64,000 bases of DNA, from NCBI GenBank assembly GCA_903934295.1, contig CAIZNI010000019.1, positions 1-64,000 on the forward strand. Direction: 5' to 3'. The DNA is from an uncultured beta proteobacterium (lineage in GTDB: Bacteria; Pseudomonadota; Gammaproteobacteria; Burkholderiales; Burkholderiaceae_E). A program made the position numbers and the translations under genes. This document shows positions 43,072 through 54,224 of this stretch, one piece after another (position 1 is the stretch's first letter; each line of letters begins with the position of its first letter). Below the pieces are notes generated by a model. It ran no database searches and had not been told where the DNA came from. It worked only from the letters and a program-made list of their open reading frames with translations.

Positions 43072-43225
43072 TACCGTCAGCCGAAAGAAGCGGCTACATC
43101 TACGCTAAGTGCTTGTCCCAAATGACATTTCTTGTCTTTTCTATACCGTCACGACTTGATCCGGTGTGACGGTAGAAATTTCGGGGACCCTAGCCACTCA
43201 GGATCTACCGCCAGAACTACCGTCA
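43072..43225. repeat. Repeated TACCGTCA motif in the integrase-guaA gap
   Basis: The 8-mer TACCGTCA occurs at 43072-43079, 43144-43151 and 43218-43225, inverted at 43167-43174, and once with a single mismatch (TACCGCCA, 43206-43213). The pair at 43144 and 43167 forms an inverted repeat. All lie between the integrase start and guaA. They are good candidates for integrase arm-binding sites or for an operator controlling int. Confidence 0.55.
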
Positions 43226-43243
43226 ATCTGAACCTCATCCCCC

Positions 43244-43328
43244 CGATAGTCCCTGATAGATCACGACAGACTTATACCCATGCATATCAACAACTTACGA
43301 CTGTTTTTCGACTGTCCTCGATAGTCCC
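43244..43328. repeat. Direct repeat CGATAGTCCC near the guaA junction
   Basis: CGATAGTCCC occurs at 43244-43253 and 43319-43328, the second copy 15 bases from the guaA stop codon. The 10-mers are followed by similar bases (TGATAG and CGAAAG). The spacing and position suggest binding sites close to the recombination core, but one pair of 10-mers could also be chance. Confidence 0.35.
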
Positions 43329-43342
43329 CGAAAGACGTCGAA

Positions 43343-43370
43343 TCATTCCCACTCGATCGTCGCCGGCGGC
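43343..43370. other. Candidate attachment-site core: 3' end of guaA
   Basis: The last bases of guaA, including the stop codon (TCA on the + strand), are the expected core for integrases that target guaA. The gene is intact, so the element must carry or restore this end. I looked for a second copy of the guaA tail in the rest of the window and did not see one; the other attachment site is presumably to the left. Confidence 0.35.
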
Positions 43371-44971
43371 TTCCCCGAAATGTCGTAAACCACCCGGTTG
43401 ATCCCGCGCACTTCATTGATGATCCGGTTCGACACCCGCCCCAGCAGTTCATGCGGCAGGTGCGCCCAGTGCGCGGTCATGAAGTCCTGCGTCTGCACCG
43501 CCCGCAGCGCCACCACATGTTCGTAGGTTCGCCCGTCGCCCATCACCCCGACCGAACGCACCGGCAGAAACACCGCGAACGCCTGTGAGGTCAGGTCATA
43601 CCAGCTGGTGCCGGCCTCGCCCTCGCCTGCCAGCCCGGCCGCCACGTCGCGCTCGGTGGCGAGCGTGGCGCGCAGTTCGTCGATGAAGATCGCGTCGGCG
43701 CGGCGCAGCAGATCGGCGAAGTCGCGGCGCACCTCGCCCAGGATTCGCACGCCCAGTCCGGGGCCGGGGAAGGGATGACGGTAGACCATCTCGCGCGGCA
43801 GGCCCAGGGCCACGCCCAGTTCACGCACCTCGTCCTTGAACAGGTCGCGAAGGGGTTCGAGCAGCTTGAGCCGCATCGACGCCGGCAGGCCGCCCACGTT
43901 GTGATGCGACTTGATGGTGTGCGCCTTCTTCTTGGCGCCGGCCGACTCGATCACGTCCGGGTAGATGGTGCCCTGCGCCAGCCACCGGGCGTCCTTGAGC
44001 TGGTCGGACTGGTGCTGGAAGACTTCGACGAACTCGGCCCCGATGACCTTGCGCTTGGCTTCCGGATCGCTGACACCGGCCAGCTTGCCCATGAAGGCCT
44101 CGGTCGCGTCCACATGGATGACGCGCACGCCCAGATGCCGGGCAAAGGTGCTCATCACCTGCTCGGCCTCGTTCAGGCGCAGCAGACCGTGGTCGACGAA
44201 CACGCAGGTGAGCTGCGCGCCGATCGCACGATGAATGAGCGCTGCCGCCACAGAGGAATCGACGCCGCCAGAAAGCCCAAGAATGACCTGATCGGAACCT
44301 ACCTGGGTGCGGATGCGTGACACCGCTTCCTCGATGAAGCCCGGCATCGTCCAGTCGCCATGCGCCCCGCACAGATCGAGCACGAAGCGGCGCAGGATCG
44401 CCTTGCCCTGACGGGTGTGGGTGACCTCGCTGTGCCACTGCACCCCGTACCAGCCGCGCGCCTCGTCGGCCATCGCGGCGATCGGGCAGCTCTCGGTCGA
44501 GGCCATCAGCTTGAAGCCCTCGGGCATGCGAACGACCTTGTCGCCGTGGCTCATCCACACGTCGAGCAGGCCATGGCCCTCGGGGGTTCGGTGATCCTCG
44601 ATGCCGTCGAGCAGCCGGGTGTGGCCGCGCGCGCGCACCTGGGCGTGGCCGAACTCGCGAACGGTGCCGGCCTGGACCTCGCCGCCGAGTTGCTCGGTCA
44701 TGGTCTGCATGCCGTAGCAGATGCCCAGGATCGGGACGCCCGCCTCGAACACCGCCTGCGGCGCCCGCGGCGAACCCGTCTCGGTGACCGAACTGGGTCC
44801 GCCCGACAGTACGATTCCCTTGAGCGAGCCCTCGGCCCGCCAGGCGGCGAGCACCGGCTCGGCCTCGTCGAAGGCGTGGATTTCGCAATAAACGCGCGAC
44901 TCGCGCACGCGACGGGCAATCAGCTGCGTGACCTGCGAGCCGAAGTCGATGATCAGGATCTTGTCGTGCAT
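43343..44971 (-). CDS. guaA: GMP synthase (glutamine-hydrolysing)
   Basis: Converts XMP to GMP with ATP and glutamine. The 542-residue protein has a class I glutamine amidotransferase domain (catalytic Cys85 in GICYGMQTM, His180 and Glu182 in VQWHSEV), an ATP pyrophosphatase domain with P-loop SGGVDSS (234-240), and the C-terminal dimerisation domain ending [18 protein letters not shown]. It follows guaB by 9 bp in one operon. Its end is complete despite being the island insertion point. Confidence 0.98.
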   Translation of the reverse strand: MHDKILIIDFGSQVTQLIARRVRESRVYCEIHAFDEAEPVLAAWRAEGSLKGIVLSGGPSSVTETGSPRAPQAVFEAGVPILGICYGMQTMTEQLGGEVQAGTVREFGHAQVRARGHTRLLDGIEDHRTPEGHGLLDVWMSHGDKVVRMPEGFKLMASTESCPIAAMADEARGWYGVQWHSEVTHTRQGKAILRRFVLDLCGAHGDWTMPGFIEEAVSRIRTQVGSDQVILGLSGGVDSSVAAALIHRAIGAQLTCVFVDHGLLRLNEAEQVMSTFARHLGVRVIHVDATEAFMGKLAGVSDPEAKRKVIGAEFVEVFQHQSDQLKDARWLAQGTIYPDVIESAGAKKKAHTIKSHHNVGGLPASMRLKLLEPLRDLFKDEVRELGVALGLPREMVYRHPFPGPGLGVRILGEVRRDFADLLRRADAIFIDELRATLATERDVAAGLAGEGEAGTSWYDLTSQAFAVFLPVRSVGVMGDGRTYEHVVALRAVQTQDFMTAHWAHLPHELLGRVSNRIINEVRGINRVVYDISGKPPATIEWE

Positions 44972-44980
44972 GCCCCAGGC

Positions 44981-47177
<2,197 letters not shown>

Positions 47178-47229
47178 GTGGTCAGCGGCGCAGGATGGCA
47201 GCGCGGCTGAACGCCGGACGGCAAGCGCG

Positions 47230-47574
47230 CTAGCGACCCTGCGGACGCCAACGGCTGCGCGTCTCGGCCGCGCGCCGATGCGCGACGCGTCGCTCGCGCG
47301 CCACCTTTGGATCGACCAGCAGCGCACCGGTGAGTTCGATCCGGTCGCCCTCGGCCAGCGGATGATCCGGACCGCGCAAGCGCCCGAACACCGACACCGA
47401 CACTGTATGGGCCGGCGGCAGCGTGACCTGCAGGCGCGCCGCCTCGATGGCCTCGCCCACACGGGTCCCGGAACTCACGGCCAGCGCATGCCGATGGATC
47501 TGCCCGTCGGCGGCCCAGGCGATCTCGATCGACCACACGGCCGGTACCGGCGCAGCGCTGGCTTGCGAGCTCAC
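47230..47574 (-). CDS. rnfH: RnfH-family protein (ubiquitin-like fold)
   Basis: A 114-residue protein of the RnfH/UPF0125 family. Typical features are VSSGTRVGEAIEAARLQ, VSVFGRLRGPDHPLAEGDRI and ELTGALLVDPKVARERRVAHR. Its start overlaps the ratA stop (ATGA), the conserved ratA-rnfH pairing seen across proteobacteria. Molecular function is not established. Confidence 0.92.
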   Translation of the reverse strand: MSSQASAAPVPAVWSIEIAWAADGQIHRHALAVSSGTRVGEAIEAARLQVTLPPAHTVSVSVFGRLRGPDHPLAEGDRIELTGALLVDPKVARERRVAHRRAAETRSRWRPQGR

Positions 47575-48008
47575 GGCGCCGAGTAGACCTGGTCGGCGCG
47601 CCGCACGAAGGCATCGACGAACGAGCGCGCGATGTAGTCAAACACCGGCACCAGCGTCTGGCCCAGCAGCCCGCTCTTGAACGCGTAGTCGAGGCTGAAC
47701 TCGACCTTGCAGGCGTCGGCGCGCAGGGGGTGAAAACGCCAGAGGCCGTCCAGTGACGAGAACGGCCCGTCGCGCAGCGTCATGCCGATGCGATGCGGCG
47801 ACTGCAGCGCATTCTCGGTGCTGAATGCCTGGCGGATGCCCCGGAATTCGATGCCCAGCGTGGCGACCATGCGCACCGCATCGCGCTCGTGCACGGTCGC
47901 GGTCGAACACCACGGCAGGAACACCGGATAGTTCTCGACATCGTGCACCAGCGAGTACATCTGCTCGGCGCTGTAGGGCAGCAGGACCGTCTTGTGAACC
48001 GAAGGCAT
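47571..48008 (-). CDS. ratA: RatA-family START-domain protein
   Basis: A 145-residue polyketide-cyclase/START-fold protein of the RatA/Coq10 family: VHKTVLLPYSAEQMYSLVHD, then NYPVFLPWC and a C-terminal helix ARSFVDAFVRRADQVY. E. coli RatA was described as a toxin that blocks 70S ribosome formation, and Coq10 homologues bind quinones; which role applies here is unknown. The start at 48008 matches the family N-terminus. It is divergent from smpB with about 56 bp between them. Confidence 0.92.
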   Translation of the reverse strand: MPSVHKTVLLPYSAEQMYSLVHDVENYPVFLPWCSTATVHERDAVRMVATLGIEFRGIRQAFSTENALQSPHRIGMTLRDGPFSSLDGLWRFHPLRADACKVEFSLDYAFKSGLLGQTLVPVFDYIARSFVDAFVRRADQVYSAP

Positions 48009-48064
48009 CGTAAGATGAGTGGAAGAACACCTGTCAAAGGCACCGGATTGTATCCTCCCCCTCC

Positions 48065-48511
48065 ATGAGCATCGTCGAAAACAGAAAAGCACGACACGAC
48101 TACTCGATCGAAGAGCGCTACGAGGCCGGGCTGGTGCTCGAAGGCTGGGAGGTCAAGGCGATCCGCGCCGGACGCTCGCAGCTCAAGGAAGCCTATGTGA
48201 TCGTGCGCCGCGCCGAGCTCTTCCTGATCGGCGCCCACATCACGCCGCTGCCCGAAGCCTCGACCCACATCACGCCCGACGCGGTGCGCACCCGCAAGCT
48301 GCTGCTGCGCGCCGAGGAAATCAGCAAGCTGATCGGCAAGGTCGAGCGCGCCGGCTACACGCTGGTCCCGCTGGATCTGCACTATGTCCGCGGCCGGGTG
48401 AAGCTGGCGGTCGGGCTGGCCAAGGGCAAGAAACAGCACGACAAGCGCGAGGCCGAGAAGGAACGGGAGTGGCAGCGCGAGAAGCAGCGCATCATCAAGG
48501 CGACGCGCTGA
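48065..48511 (+). CDS. smpB: SsrA-binding protein SmpB
   Basis: Binds tmRNA and delivers it to stalled ribosomes in trans-translation. The 148-residue protein has the SmpB hallmarks: [40 protein letters not shown], the HITPLPEAS segment, and a basic C-terminal tail ([20 protein letters not shown]). The smpB/ratA divergent arrangement is conserved in betaproteobacteria. The tmRNA gene itself is not seen in the window. Confidence 0.98.
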   Translation: MSIVENRKARHDYSIEERYEAGLVLEGWEVKAIRAGRSQLKEAYVIVRRAELFLIGAHITPLPEASTHITPDAVRTRKLLLRAEEISKLIGKVERAGYTLVPLDLHYVRGRVKLAVGLAKGKKQHDKREAEKEREWQREKQRIIKATR

Positions 48512-48543
48512 GAGGCCAGTGCCGGCTCAGGCGCCCGGGCCCC

Positions 48544-49224
48544 TCAGGCGCCCAGCCAGCGGGCCTGGCGGCACAGGGTCTGTAGCGGCGCGAACGCCCG
48601 CTCGCCGGGCGGCACATCGGCCAGCAGGCGCTGCAGCAGCATCGCGCTGGCCAGTGCATCGGCGACCGCGTGGTGGCGCTGCTCGACCTCGATCCCGAAG
48701 CGGGTCAGCCATTCATCGAGGGTTTGCGCCGGACAGCGCGGATGCAGGGCTGGTGCGAGTTGCGCCAGATCCAGCCAGGGATTGGTCAGTTCGACGCCGC
48801 CGTGAACACGCACGAAGCGCTGCAGGAAGGCGCGATCGAAGTCGGCCTGAAACGCCACCAGCGGCGCGTCCGCGATGAAGGCCAGCAGGTTCGCGCAGGC
48901 CTCGCCGGGATCGGCGCCGTCGCGCTGCGCCTGTGCACCCAGGCCATGCACCAGGATGTTCGAGCGGCTGCTGACCTGTTCGGGGCGCACCACCGTCTCG
49001 AGGCTGTCGGCCACCACGATCCGATGGGCGCTGAGCGCCACCGCGCCGATCGCCAGCAGCGCGTCGCGGCCGGGATCCAGGCCGCTCGTCTCCAGGTCGA
49101 GCACCACCCAGCGCGCGCAATCGCCGCGCCGGGCGCTGCCAACCCCCGGCAGCCGGCCGATGAAGCGGGCCAGCCGCGCCCGCAGCGACCCACCCTCCCC
49201 TGCGTTCGGGTGCGCGGCCATCAT
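48544..49224 (-). CDS. DnaQ-like 3'-5' exonuclease (DEDDh)
   Basis: A 226-residue exonuclease with the DEDDh motifs: WVVLDLETSGLDPGRDALLA (ExoI, D and E), VAFQADFDRAFLQRF (ExoII, D) and EQRHHAVADALASAML (ExoIII, H and D). It resembles the exonuclease proteins commonly encoded next to DUF294 proteins rather than the polymerase epsilon subunit. It is 40 bp downstream of the DUF294 gene and probably in the same operon. Substrate unknown. Confidence 0.9.
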   Translation of the reverse strand: MMAAHPNAGEGGSLRARLARFIGRLPGVGSARRGDCARWVVLDLETSGLDPGRDALLAIGAVALSAHRIVVADSLETVVRPEQVSSRSNILVHGLGAQAQRDGADPGEACANLLAFIADAPLVAFQADFDRAFLQRFVRVHGGVELTNPWLDLAQLAPALHPRCPAQTLDEWLTRFGIEVEQRHHAVADALASAMLLQRLLADVPPGERAFAPLQTLCRQARWLGA

Positions 49225-49264
49225 CGGTCGTTGCGCCAGGCCATCGCCATCGGTGTGCAGCCCG

Positions 49265-51199
49265 TCAGCCGGGGTAGTCCATCGCCAGGCGGTCCTGCAG
49301 CTTGCGGGCCTGGCGCACGGCCTCCTTCAGGATCCGCCGATCGAGTTCCGACAGTTCGCGCGGATCGATGACGTTGGCCTGCGTGAGGTCCGCACTGCGG
49401 CGCTCCTGGGCGCGCAGTCGCAATGCCTGGAGGAACTGGAAGGCGTCGATCCAGTTGCGCACCTCGGTGGCCGGCAGCACCCCCGCCGCCGCCAGCGCGT
49501 CGAGGCGTTCGGCAGTGCCGGTCTGGCCGATGCCATTGGCCAGGGCCAGCACCCGGGCCGCATCGACGAAAATCATGGTGCCGTGGCGCTTGAGATCGAA
49601 TGCCGCGGGCTCGCGGCCGAGCAGCTGCGCCAGCGGATTGCCCGACCACAGGGCCAGCGGGCGATTTTGCAGCGCGTTGTCACTCATCTGCTTCAGAAAG
49701 CGTGGGTTGGCGCGGGCCCGCGCCAGCACCTGCGTCGACAGGTCCGCCGCCAGCGTGGCGTCGCCGGCCAGCGCCCGGAAATCGAAGAAGATGCTGGCGT
49801 TGAGCAGGCTGCCCGGGTCGCCGCGTTCGATCCAGTGCTCGAACAGATCCGCCCACTGCGGCGCGCGCAGGCACCACGCCGGGTTGCCGGCCATGATGCC
49901 GCCCCGGCACAACGGATAGCCGCAGGCGTCGAGCGCGTGATTGACCGCATCGGCAAAGGCCAGCAGATCGGCCATCGGTGTCCGACACCGCGGTCCGATG
50001 ATCAGGCCGTTGTCCTGGTCGGTGGCGATGGTCTGCTCCTCGCGCCCCTCGCTGCCCAGCGCGAGCCAGCACAGGTCGCGCAGGTCGATGCCGCGCGCCT
50101 CGGCGATCGTTTCGAGCAGCCGCGCGGTCAGCTGATCGTTCAGACGGCTGATCAGTCGGGTGATGAAGCCGGGCGCGACGCCCTGCGCGACCAGGTTGTG
50201 CGACCACTCGCGGATGTCGGCCGCGACCAGTCCCAGGCTCGCCGGATCGCGCGCCCGGCGGATCGAATCGCCGATCTGGCGCAGGCTGCGCCGCTGCAGC
50301 ACGAACAGGTCGCGCTCGCTCACCACCCCGATCAACTCGCCGTCGCGCGTCACCGGCAGGTGCCGCACGCTGCGCTGCGCCATCTGCAGCATCGCGTCCG
50401 CGCCAGTGTCCTCGGCACGGGCGCACAGCACCGGCGTGGTCATGACCGCCGAGACCGGCGTGTCCAGTGACAGGCCGGGCAGCACCACTCGCCCGATCAC
50501 ATCCTGGCGGGTGAGGATGCCGGCGACCGGCGGGCGGCCCGTCGTGACCGTCTGCGTCACCACCACCGACCCGACACCCTGCGCCTCCATCGCCTCGAAG
50601 ACCGCCCGCAGGCTTTCGTCGGGCCGACAGGTCACCGCCGGCCCGCGCAGCAGGTCCGCCAGCGGCTGACTCATCGCACGCCATTGGGTGGCCTGCGCCG
50701 CCTGGCTCGCCTGCAGGGCCTGGCGCGACAGGTCGAGCAGTGCGGCCATCCGGCGCCGGCAGAAATCGAGGAACACCGGGCTGCGGTGCGTCAGTGCCCG
50801 GAAATCGTCGAGCGACAGCCGCCAGCAGAACGTGTCGCCAACCGCTCGATAGGTGTTCGTCACCGCGCGCTCAGCCAGCAGGGCACCCACCGGAAAGATT
50901 TCGCCCGGTGCGAGGTGCACCACCGCCGATGGTCGCGCATCGGACCCGGATGAACGCGGTGTCGATTCGTCGGGCGCAACCGTTCCCGCCAGCGCCAGCC
51001 CTTCGACCGTCCCCTGCCGGACGATCCAGCACGCCTCGGGAGTGCCCGCCGCCGGTGAGAGCAGGATTTCGCCGTCGGCGAAGTAGACCAATGTCAGACG
51101 CTGGGCCAGGAAATCGAGATCGGCCGGCGCCATCTGCGCGAATGGCGGATGCGCCTGCAGCAGGCGCCGGACGGTCGCGATCAGCGTCGCCGAAGCCAT
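49265..51199 (-). CDS. cNMP-binding/CBS/DUF294 nucleotidyltransferase-like signalling protein
   Basis: A 644-residue four-part protein: an N-terminal cyclic-nucleotide-binding-like domain (about 15-135, with PGEIFPVGALLAERAVTNTY), a CBS pair (about 170-290), a DUF294 nucleotidyltransferase-like domain with ALGSEGREEQTIATDQDNGL, and the DUF294 C-terminal helical domain. The GSEGR and D-x-D motifs are those of GlnD-like nucleotidyltransferases. The adjacent exonuclease is a frequent partner. It likely senses nucleotides, but the reaction is unknown. Confidence 0.88.
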   Translation of the reverse strand: MASATLIATVRRLLQAHPPFAQMAPADLDFLAQRLTLVYFADGEILLSPAAGTPEACWIVRQGTVEGLALAGTVAPDESTPRSSGSDARPSAVVHLAPGEIFPVGALLAERAVTNTYRAVGDTFCWRLSLDDFRALTHRSPVFLDFCRRRMAALLDLSRQALQASQAAQATQWRAMSQPLADLLRGPAVTCRPDESLRAVFEAMEAQGVGSVVVTQTVTTGRPPVAGILTRQDVIGRVVLPGLSLDTPVSAVMTTPVLCARAEDTGADAMLQMAQRSVRHLPVTRDGELIGVVSERDLFVLQRRSLRQIGDSIRRARDPASLGLVAADIREWSHNLVAQGVAPGFITRLISRLNDQLTARLLETIAEARGIDLRDLCWLALGSEGREEQTIATDQDNGLIIGPRCRTPMADLLAFADAVNHALDACGYPLCRGGIMAGNPAWCLRAPQWADLFEHWIERGDPGSLLNASIFFDFRALAGDATLAADLSTQVLARARANPRFLKQMSDNALQNRPLALWSGNPLAQLLGREPAAFDLKRHGTMIFVDAARVLALANGIGQTGTAERLDALAAAGVLPATEVRNWIDAFQFLQALRLRAQERRSADLTQANVIDPRELSELDRRILKEAVRQARKLQDRLAMDYPG

Positions 51200-51215
51200 G
51201 GGCGCGTTCGTGCCC

Positions 51216-52160
51216 TCAGGCCGAGCGCCCGCTGGAGATGGGGGTCACCGGCGTCTTGATGATCTGGGTAGCGGAGGCGAGCAGACTGGCCACATCGCCC
51301 AGGTTGGCCGGCACGATCATGGTGTTGTTCGTCTTGGCCAGGCCCGAGAACGCGTCGACATAGCGTTCGGCCACCTTCATGTTCACTGCCTCGATGCCGC
51401 CGGGCAGCCGGATTGACGCGGCGATTCGCTCGATCGCCTTCGCGGTGGCGTCGGCCACCGTTGAGATGGCCGCTGCTTCGCCAAGCGCTCGATTGACCTC
51501 GGCCTGGCGCTGCCCCTCCGAGCGCTGGATCTGGGACTCGCGCTCGCCGGTGGCGATGTTGATCTGCTCCTGCTTGCGGCCTTCCGAGGCGGCGATCAGC
51601 GCGCGCTTCTCGCGTTCGGCGGTGATCTGCGCCTGCATCGAGCGCAGGATCTCCTGCGGCGGCGTGAGGTCCTTGATCTCGTAGCGCAGCACCTTCACCC
51701 CCCAGTTCAGCGCCGCCTCATCCAGTGAGGACACGATGCTCGCATTGATGTAATCGCGTCCCTCGAAGGTACGGTCCAGTTCGAGCTTGCCGATGACCGA
51801 GCGCAAGGTCGTCTGCGCCAGTTGCGTGATCGCCACCACATAGTTGGACGAACCGTAGGAGGCCCGCACCGGGTCGGTCACCTGAAAATAGAGCACGCCA
51901 TCGACGGTGAGCTGGGTGTTGTCCTTGGAGATGCACACCTGGCTGGGTACATCGAGCGGGATCTCCTTGAGGGAGTGCTTGTAGGCCACCCGATCGACGA
52001 AGGGGATGAGGAAGTTCAGGCCCGGCGTCAGAGTGCGGTCGTATTTGCCCAGGCGCTCGATCACCCAGGCGTGCTGGTGCGGCACCTGCTTGACCGACTT
52101 GAAGATGAACAGCGCGGCGAAAGCCAGAAAGAACAGCGAGAAAAACAGATTACCGAACAT
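51216..52160 (-). CDS. qmcA: SPFH-domain membrane protein (QmcA/stomatin-like)
   Basis: A 314-residue SPFH protein: one N-terminal membrane segment (LFFSLFFLAFAALFIFKSV), the SPFH domain beginning VPHQHAWVIERLGKYDRTLT with RVAYKHSLKEIPLD, and a long Ala/Glu/Arg-rich coiled coil (ITAEREKRALIAASEGRKQE). It organises membrane microdomains and protease quality control in other bacteria. The start at 52160 is the family start. The NfeD protein encoded 29 bp upstream is its usual partner. Confidence 0.93.
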   Translation of the reverse strand: MFGNLFFSLFFLAFAALFIFKSVKQVPHQHAWVIERLGKYDRTLTPGLNFLIPFVDRVAYKHSLKEIPLDVPSQVCISKDNTQLTVDGVLYFQVTDPVRASYGSSNYVVAITQLAQTTLRSVIGKLELDRTFEGRDYINASIVSSLDEAALNWGVKVLRYEIKDLTPPQEILRSMQAQITAEREKRALIAASEGRKQEQINIATGERESQIQRSEGQRQAEVNRALGEAAAISTVADATAKAIERIAASIRLPGGIEAVNMKVAERYVDAFSGLAKTNNTMIVPANLGDVASLLASATQIIKTPVTPISSGRSA

Positions 52161-52189
52161 GGTGGGCTCCGGAATAGGCTGGGAATGAC

Positions 52190-52621
52190 TCAGTCGGGTA
52201 GGCCGAGCACCAGACGGTTGCCGTCGAGCGCGCGGATCACATAGTCGCCCGGCTGCGGCGGCTGGGCCGCGCCGTGCTCGATGACCGCCTCCCACGAGGC
52301 GCCGCGGTACTGGACTCGCGCGGTTCCTCCCGCCTGCCAGTGCTCGACCCGCACGCGGGAGCCGACATCGAGGAAGACCGCCGGATCGGCTTGAATGGAC
52401 GACTGGCGCCGCCGCGGTTGCAGCCGCCGGATCAGCAGCCAGCCCAGCAGCGCGATCAGGGCGGCGCACAGGATCTGGGCCACCGGCCCTGCGCCGAAGA
52501 AGGCCGCAGCACCGCCGCTGGCCGCCCCCAGCGCCAGGACCAGCAGATACAGCGTCGCGGTGGTCAGCTCGAACGCCGCCAGCGCCACTGCCACGCCCCA
52601 CCACCACCAATGTGCGCCCAT
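52190..52621 (-). CDS. NfeD-like membrane protein
   Basis: A 143-residue NfeD-family protein: two or three membrane segments in the first 70 residues (VALAAFELTTATLYLLVLAL, then ILCAALIALLGWLLI) and a C-terminal OB-fold domain (VGSRVRVEHWQAGGTARVQY, then GDYVIRALDGNRLVLGL). NfeD and SPFH proteins work as pairs, and the order nfeD-qmcA matches this. It starts the four-gene minus-strand cluster. Confidence 0.92.
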   Translation of the reverse strand: MGAHWWWWGVAVALAAFELTTATLYLLVLALGAASGGAAAFFGAGPVAQILCAALIALLGWLLIRRLQPRRRQSSIQADPAVFLDVGSRVRVEHWQAGGTARVQYRGASWEAVIEHGAAQPPQPGDYVIRALDGNRLVLGLPD

Positions 52622-52686
52622 CGTGCTTCTCCGGTTGTGCTGGATCGTACCGCAAGCCTTCCCCCCTGATGGCGGAGAGGCGATGA

Positions 52687-52715
52687 TTGCCGGCGACCGT
52701 GAATCGGGCTAGCAT
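52687..52715 (+). promoter_or_regulatory. Candidate promoter of the branched-chain amino-acid binding protein
   Basis: TTGCCG at 52687-52692 and TAGCAT at 52710-52715 are separated by exactly 17 bases, a good sigma-70 layout. They lie about 80 bases upstream of the start codon, leaving a leader of about 70 bases. Confidence 0.45.
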
Positions 52716-52794
52716 CCGCGCCGCACTGCAGCCCTCAGCGAACGCGCTGCCGGCGCCTTGCAGACCCCAACAAGCCAATCGAGGAGTGACCCTG

Positions 52795-53928
52795 ATGAAT
52801 CTCAAACTGATCAGTTTCGCGGTGGCTGCGGCTTTTGCCGTCGGCAACGCCGGCGCCCAGACCGTGGTGAAAATCGGCCATGTGGCCCCCCTGACCGGCT
52901 CGATCGCGCACCTGGGCAAGGACAACGAGGCGGGCGCCAAGCTGGCCATCGAGGACCTGAACGCGAAGAAAATCAAGATCGGCGGCAAGGAGATCACTTT
53001 CGAACTGGTGTCGGAAGACGACGCGGCCGACCCGAAGCAAGGCACCGCCGCCGCCCAGAAGCTGGTCGATGCGAAGGTTTCCGGTGTCATCGGCCACCTG
53101 AACTCGGGCACCACCATCCCGGCCTCCAAGCTTTACAACGATGCCGGCATCGCGCAGATCTCGCCCTCGGCGACCAACCCGAAGTACACGACGCAGGGCT
53201 TCAAGACCGCCTTCCGCGTGGTGGCCCATGACGGCCAGCTCGGCGGCACGCTCGGCAAGCTCGCGGTCAAGGAAGTCAAGGCCAAGTCGATCGCCATCAT
53301 CGACGACCGCACCGCCTACGGGCAGGGCGTGGCCGATGAGTTCGCCAAGGCCGTCAAGGCCGCCGGCGGCAAGGTGATCGGGCGTGAATACACCAACGAC
53401 AAGGCCACCGATTTCAACGCGGTGCTGACCAAGCTGAAGGGCGCCAAGCCGGACCTGGTGTTCTTCGGCGGCATGGATGCGGTCGCCGGCCCGATGCTGC
53501 GCCAGATGAAGCAGCTGGGCATCCAGGCGAAGTTCATGGGCGGCGACGGGATCTGCACCGCCGAGCTGGCCAAGCTCGCAGGTGACTCGATGGGCGATGG
53601 CCAGGTCATCTGCGCCGAAGCCGGTGGCGTGACCCCGGACAAGGTCAAGGACATGGAAGCGTTCAAGACCCGTTTCAAGGCCAAGTTCAACGCGGATGTT
53701 CAGATCTACGCCCCCTACGTCTATGACGCGACGATGGTGATGGTGTCGGCGATGCAGAAGGCCAACTCCACCGATCCGAAGAAATACCTGCCCGAACTCG
53801 CAAAGGCGAATTACAACGGCGTGACCGGCAAGATCGTTTTCGATCCCAAGGGCGACATCAAGGATGGCGCGCTGACCCTGTACACCTACAAGGCCGGGGC
53901 GCGCGAGCTGATGCGCGTGGTCAAGTAA
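52795..53928 (+). CDS. Branched-chain amino-acid ABC transporter substrate-binding protein (LivK-like)
   Basis: A 377-residue periplasmic protein: signal peptide (MNLKLISFAVAAAFAVGNAG), then TVVKIGHVAPLTGSIAHLGK, the typical start of Leu/Ile/Val-binding proteins, and GVIGHLNSGTTIPASKLYND, QISPSATNP and VFDPKGDIKDGALTLYTY. It follows a GAGGAG ribosome-binding site; the frame is open upstream to 52687 but overlaps the promoter. The permease and ATPase genes of the transporter are not adjacent, so this is an orphan binding gene whose ligand is uncertain. A strong terminator follows. Confidence 0.92.
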   Translation: MNLKLISFAVAAAFAVGNAGAQTVVKIGHVAPLTGSIAHLGKDNEAGAKLAIEDLNAKKIKIGGKEITFELVSEDDAADPKQGTAAAQKLVDAKVSGVIGHLNSGTTIPASKLYNDAGIAQISPSATNPKYTTQGFKTAFRVVAHDGQLGGTLGKLAVKEVKAKSIAIIDDRTAYGQGVADEFAKAVKAAGGKVIGREYTNDKATDFNAVLTKLKGAKPDLVFFGGMDAVAGPMLRQMKQLGIQAKFMGGDGICTAELAKLAGDSMGDGQVICAEAGGVTPDKVKDMEAFKTRFKAKFNADVQIYAPYVYDATMVMVSAMQKANSTDPKKYLPELAKANYNGVTGKIVFDPKGDIKDGALTLYTYKAGARELMRVVK

Positions 53929-53985
53929 GCGGGGTGAATCTGCGCGGACCCGGCCGACAGCGGTCGGGGCCTCGCGACTCCCGGA

Positions 53986-54009
53986 CGCGGCGCTTGCCGC
54001 GTTTTTTTT
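53986..54009 (+). terminator. Rho-independent terminator after the binding-protein gene
   Basis: Perfect stem CGCGGC/GCCGCG (53986-53991 and 53996-54001) with a four-base loop, followed directly by eight T (54002-54009). It lies 58 bases after the stop codon. Confidence 0.88.
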
Positions 54010-54224
54010 CGCCCGCGTTTCGGCACCGGGCCCTTGCGTCCGCATGCCGGCGGCGGGCCGTGCGTCCGACCGGTATCGGCAAGCCTGGAATTGCGCTGGA
54101 TTGCCCCCGCTGATCTCGCGCTGGCGAGGCCCCTTTCCAGGGTCCAATGCCCACGGGAGATTTGCAGTCGCGCGAGACGGCTGACGATGACCGATCCCGC
54201 CAAACCCGAATCGAGGGCAGCTCC

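Larger units (their letters stand above)
1..43345. mobile_element. Integrative conjugative element or genomic island, right-hand part, at guaA
   Basis: This stretch combines an F-type conjugation operon, a defence operon, a zinc-uptake cargo and two tyrosine recombinases, and stops at the 3' end of guaA, where core gene order resumes. The integrase at 41785-43044 is the last gene before guaA, the usual position for an island integrase beside its attachment site. The 3' end of guaA is an established integration site for genomic islands. The left end, relaxase, coupling protein and the second attachment site are not in the window, so the element is larger than what is seen. Mobility is inferred; the insertion boundary near 43345 is approximate. 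Confidence 0.8.
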
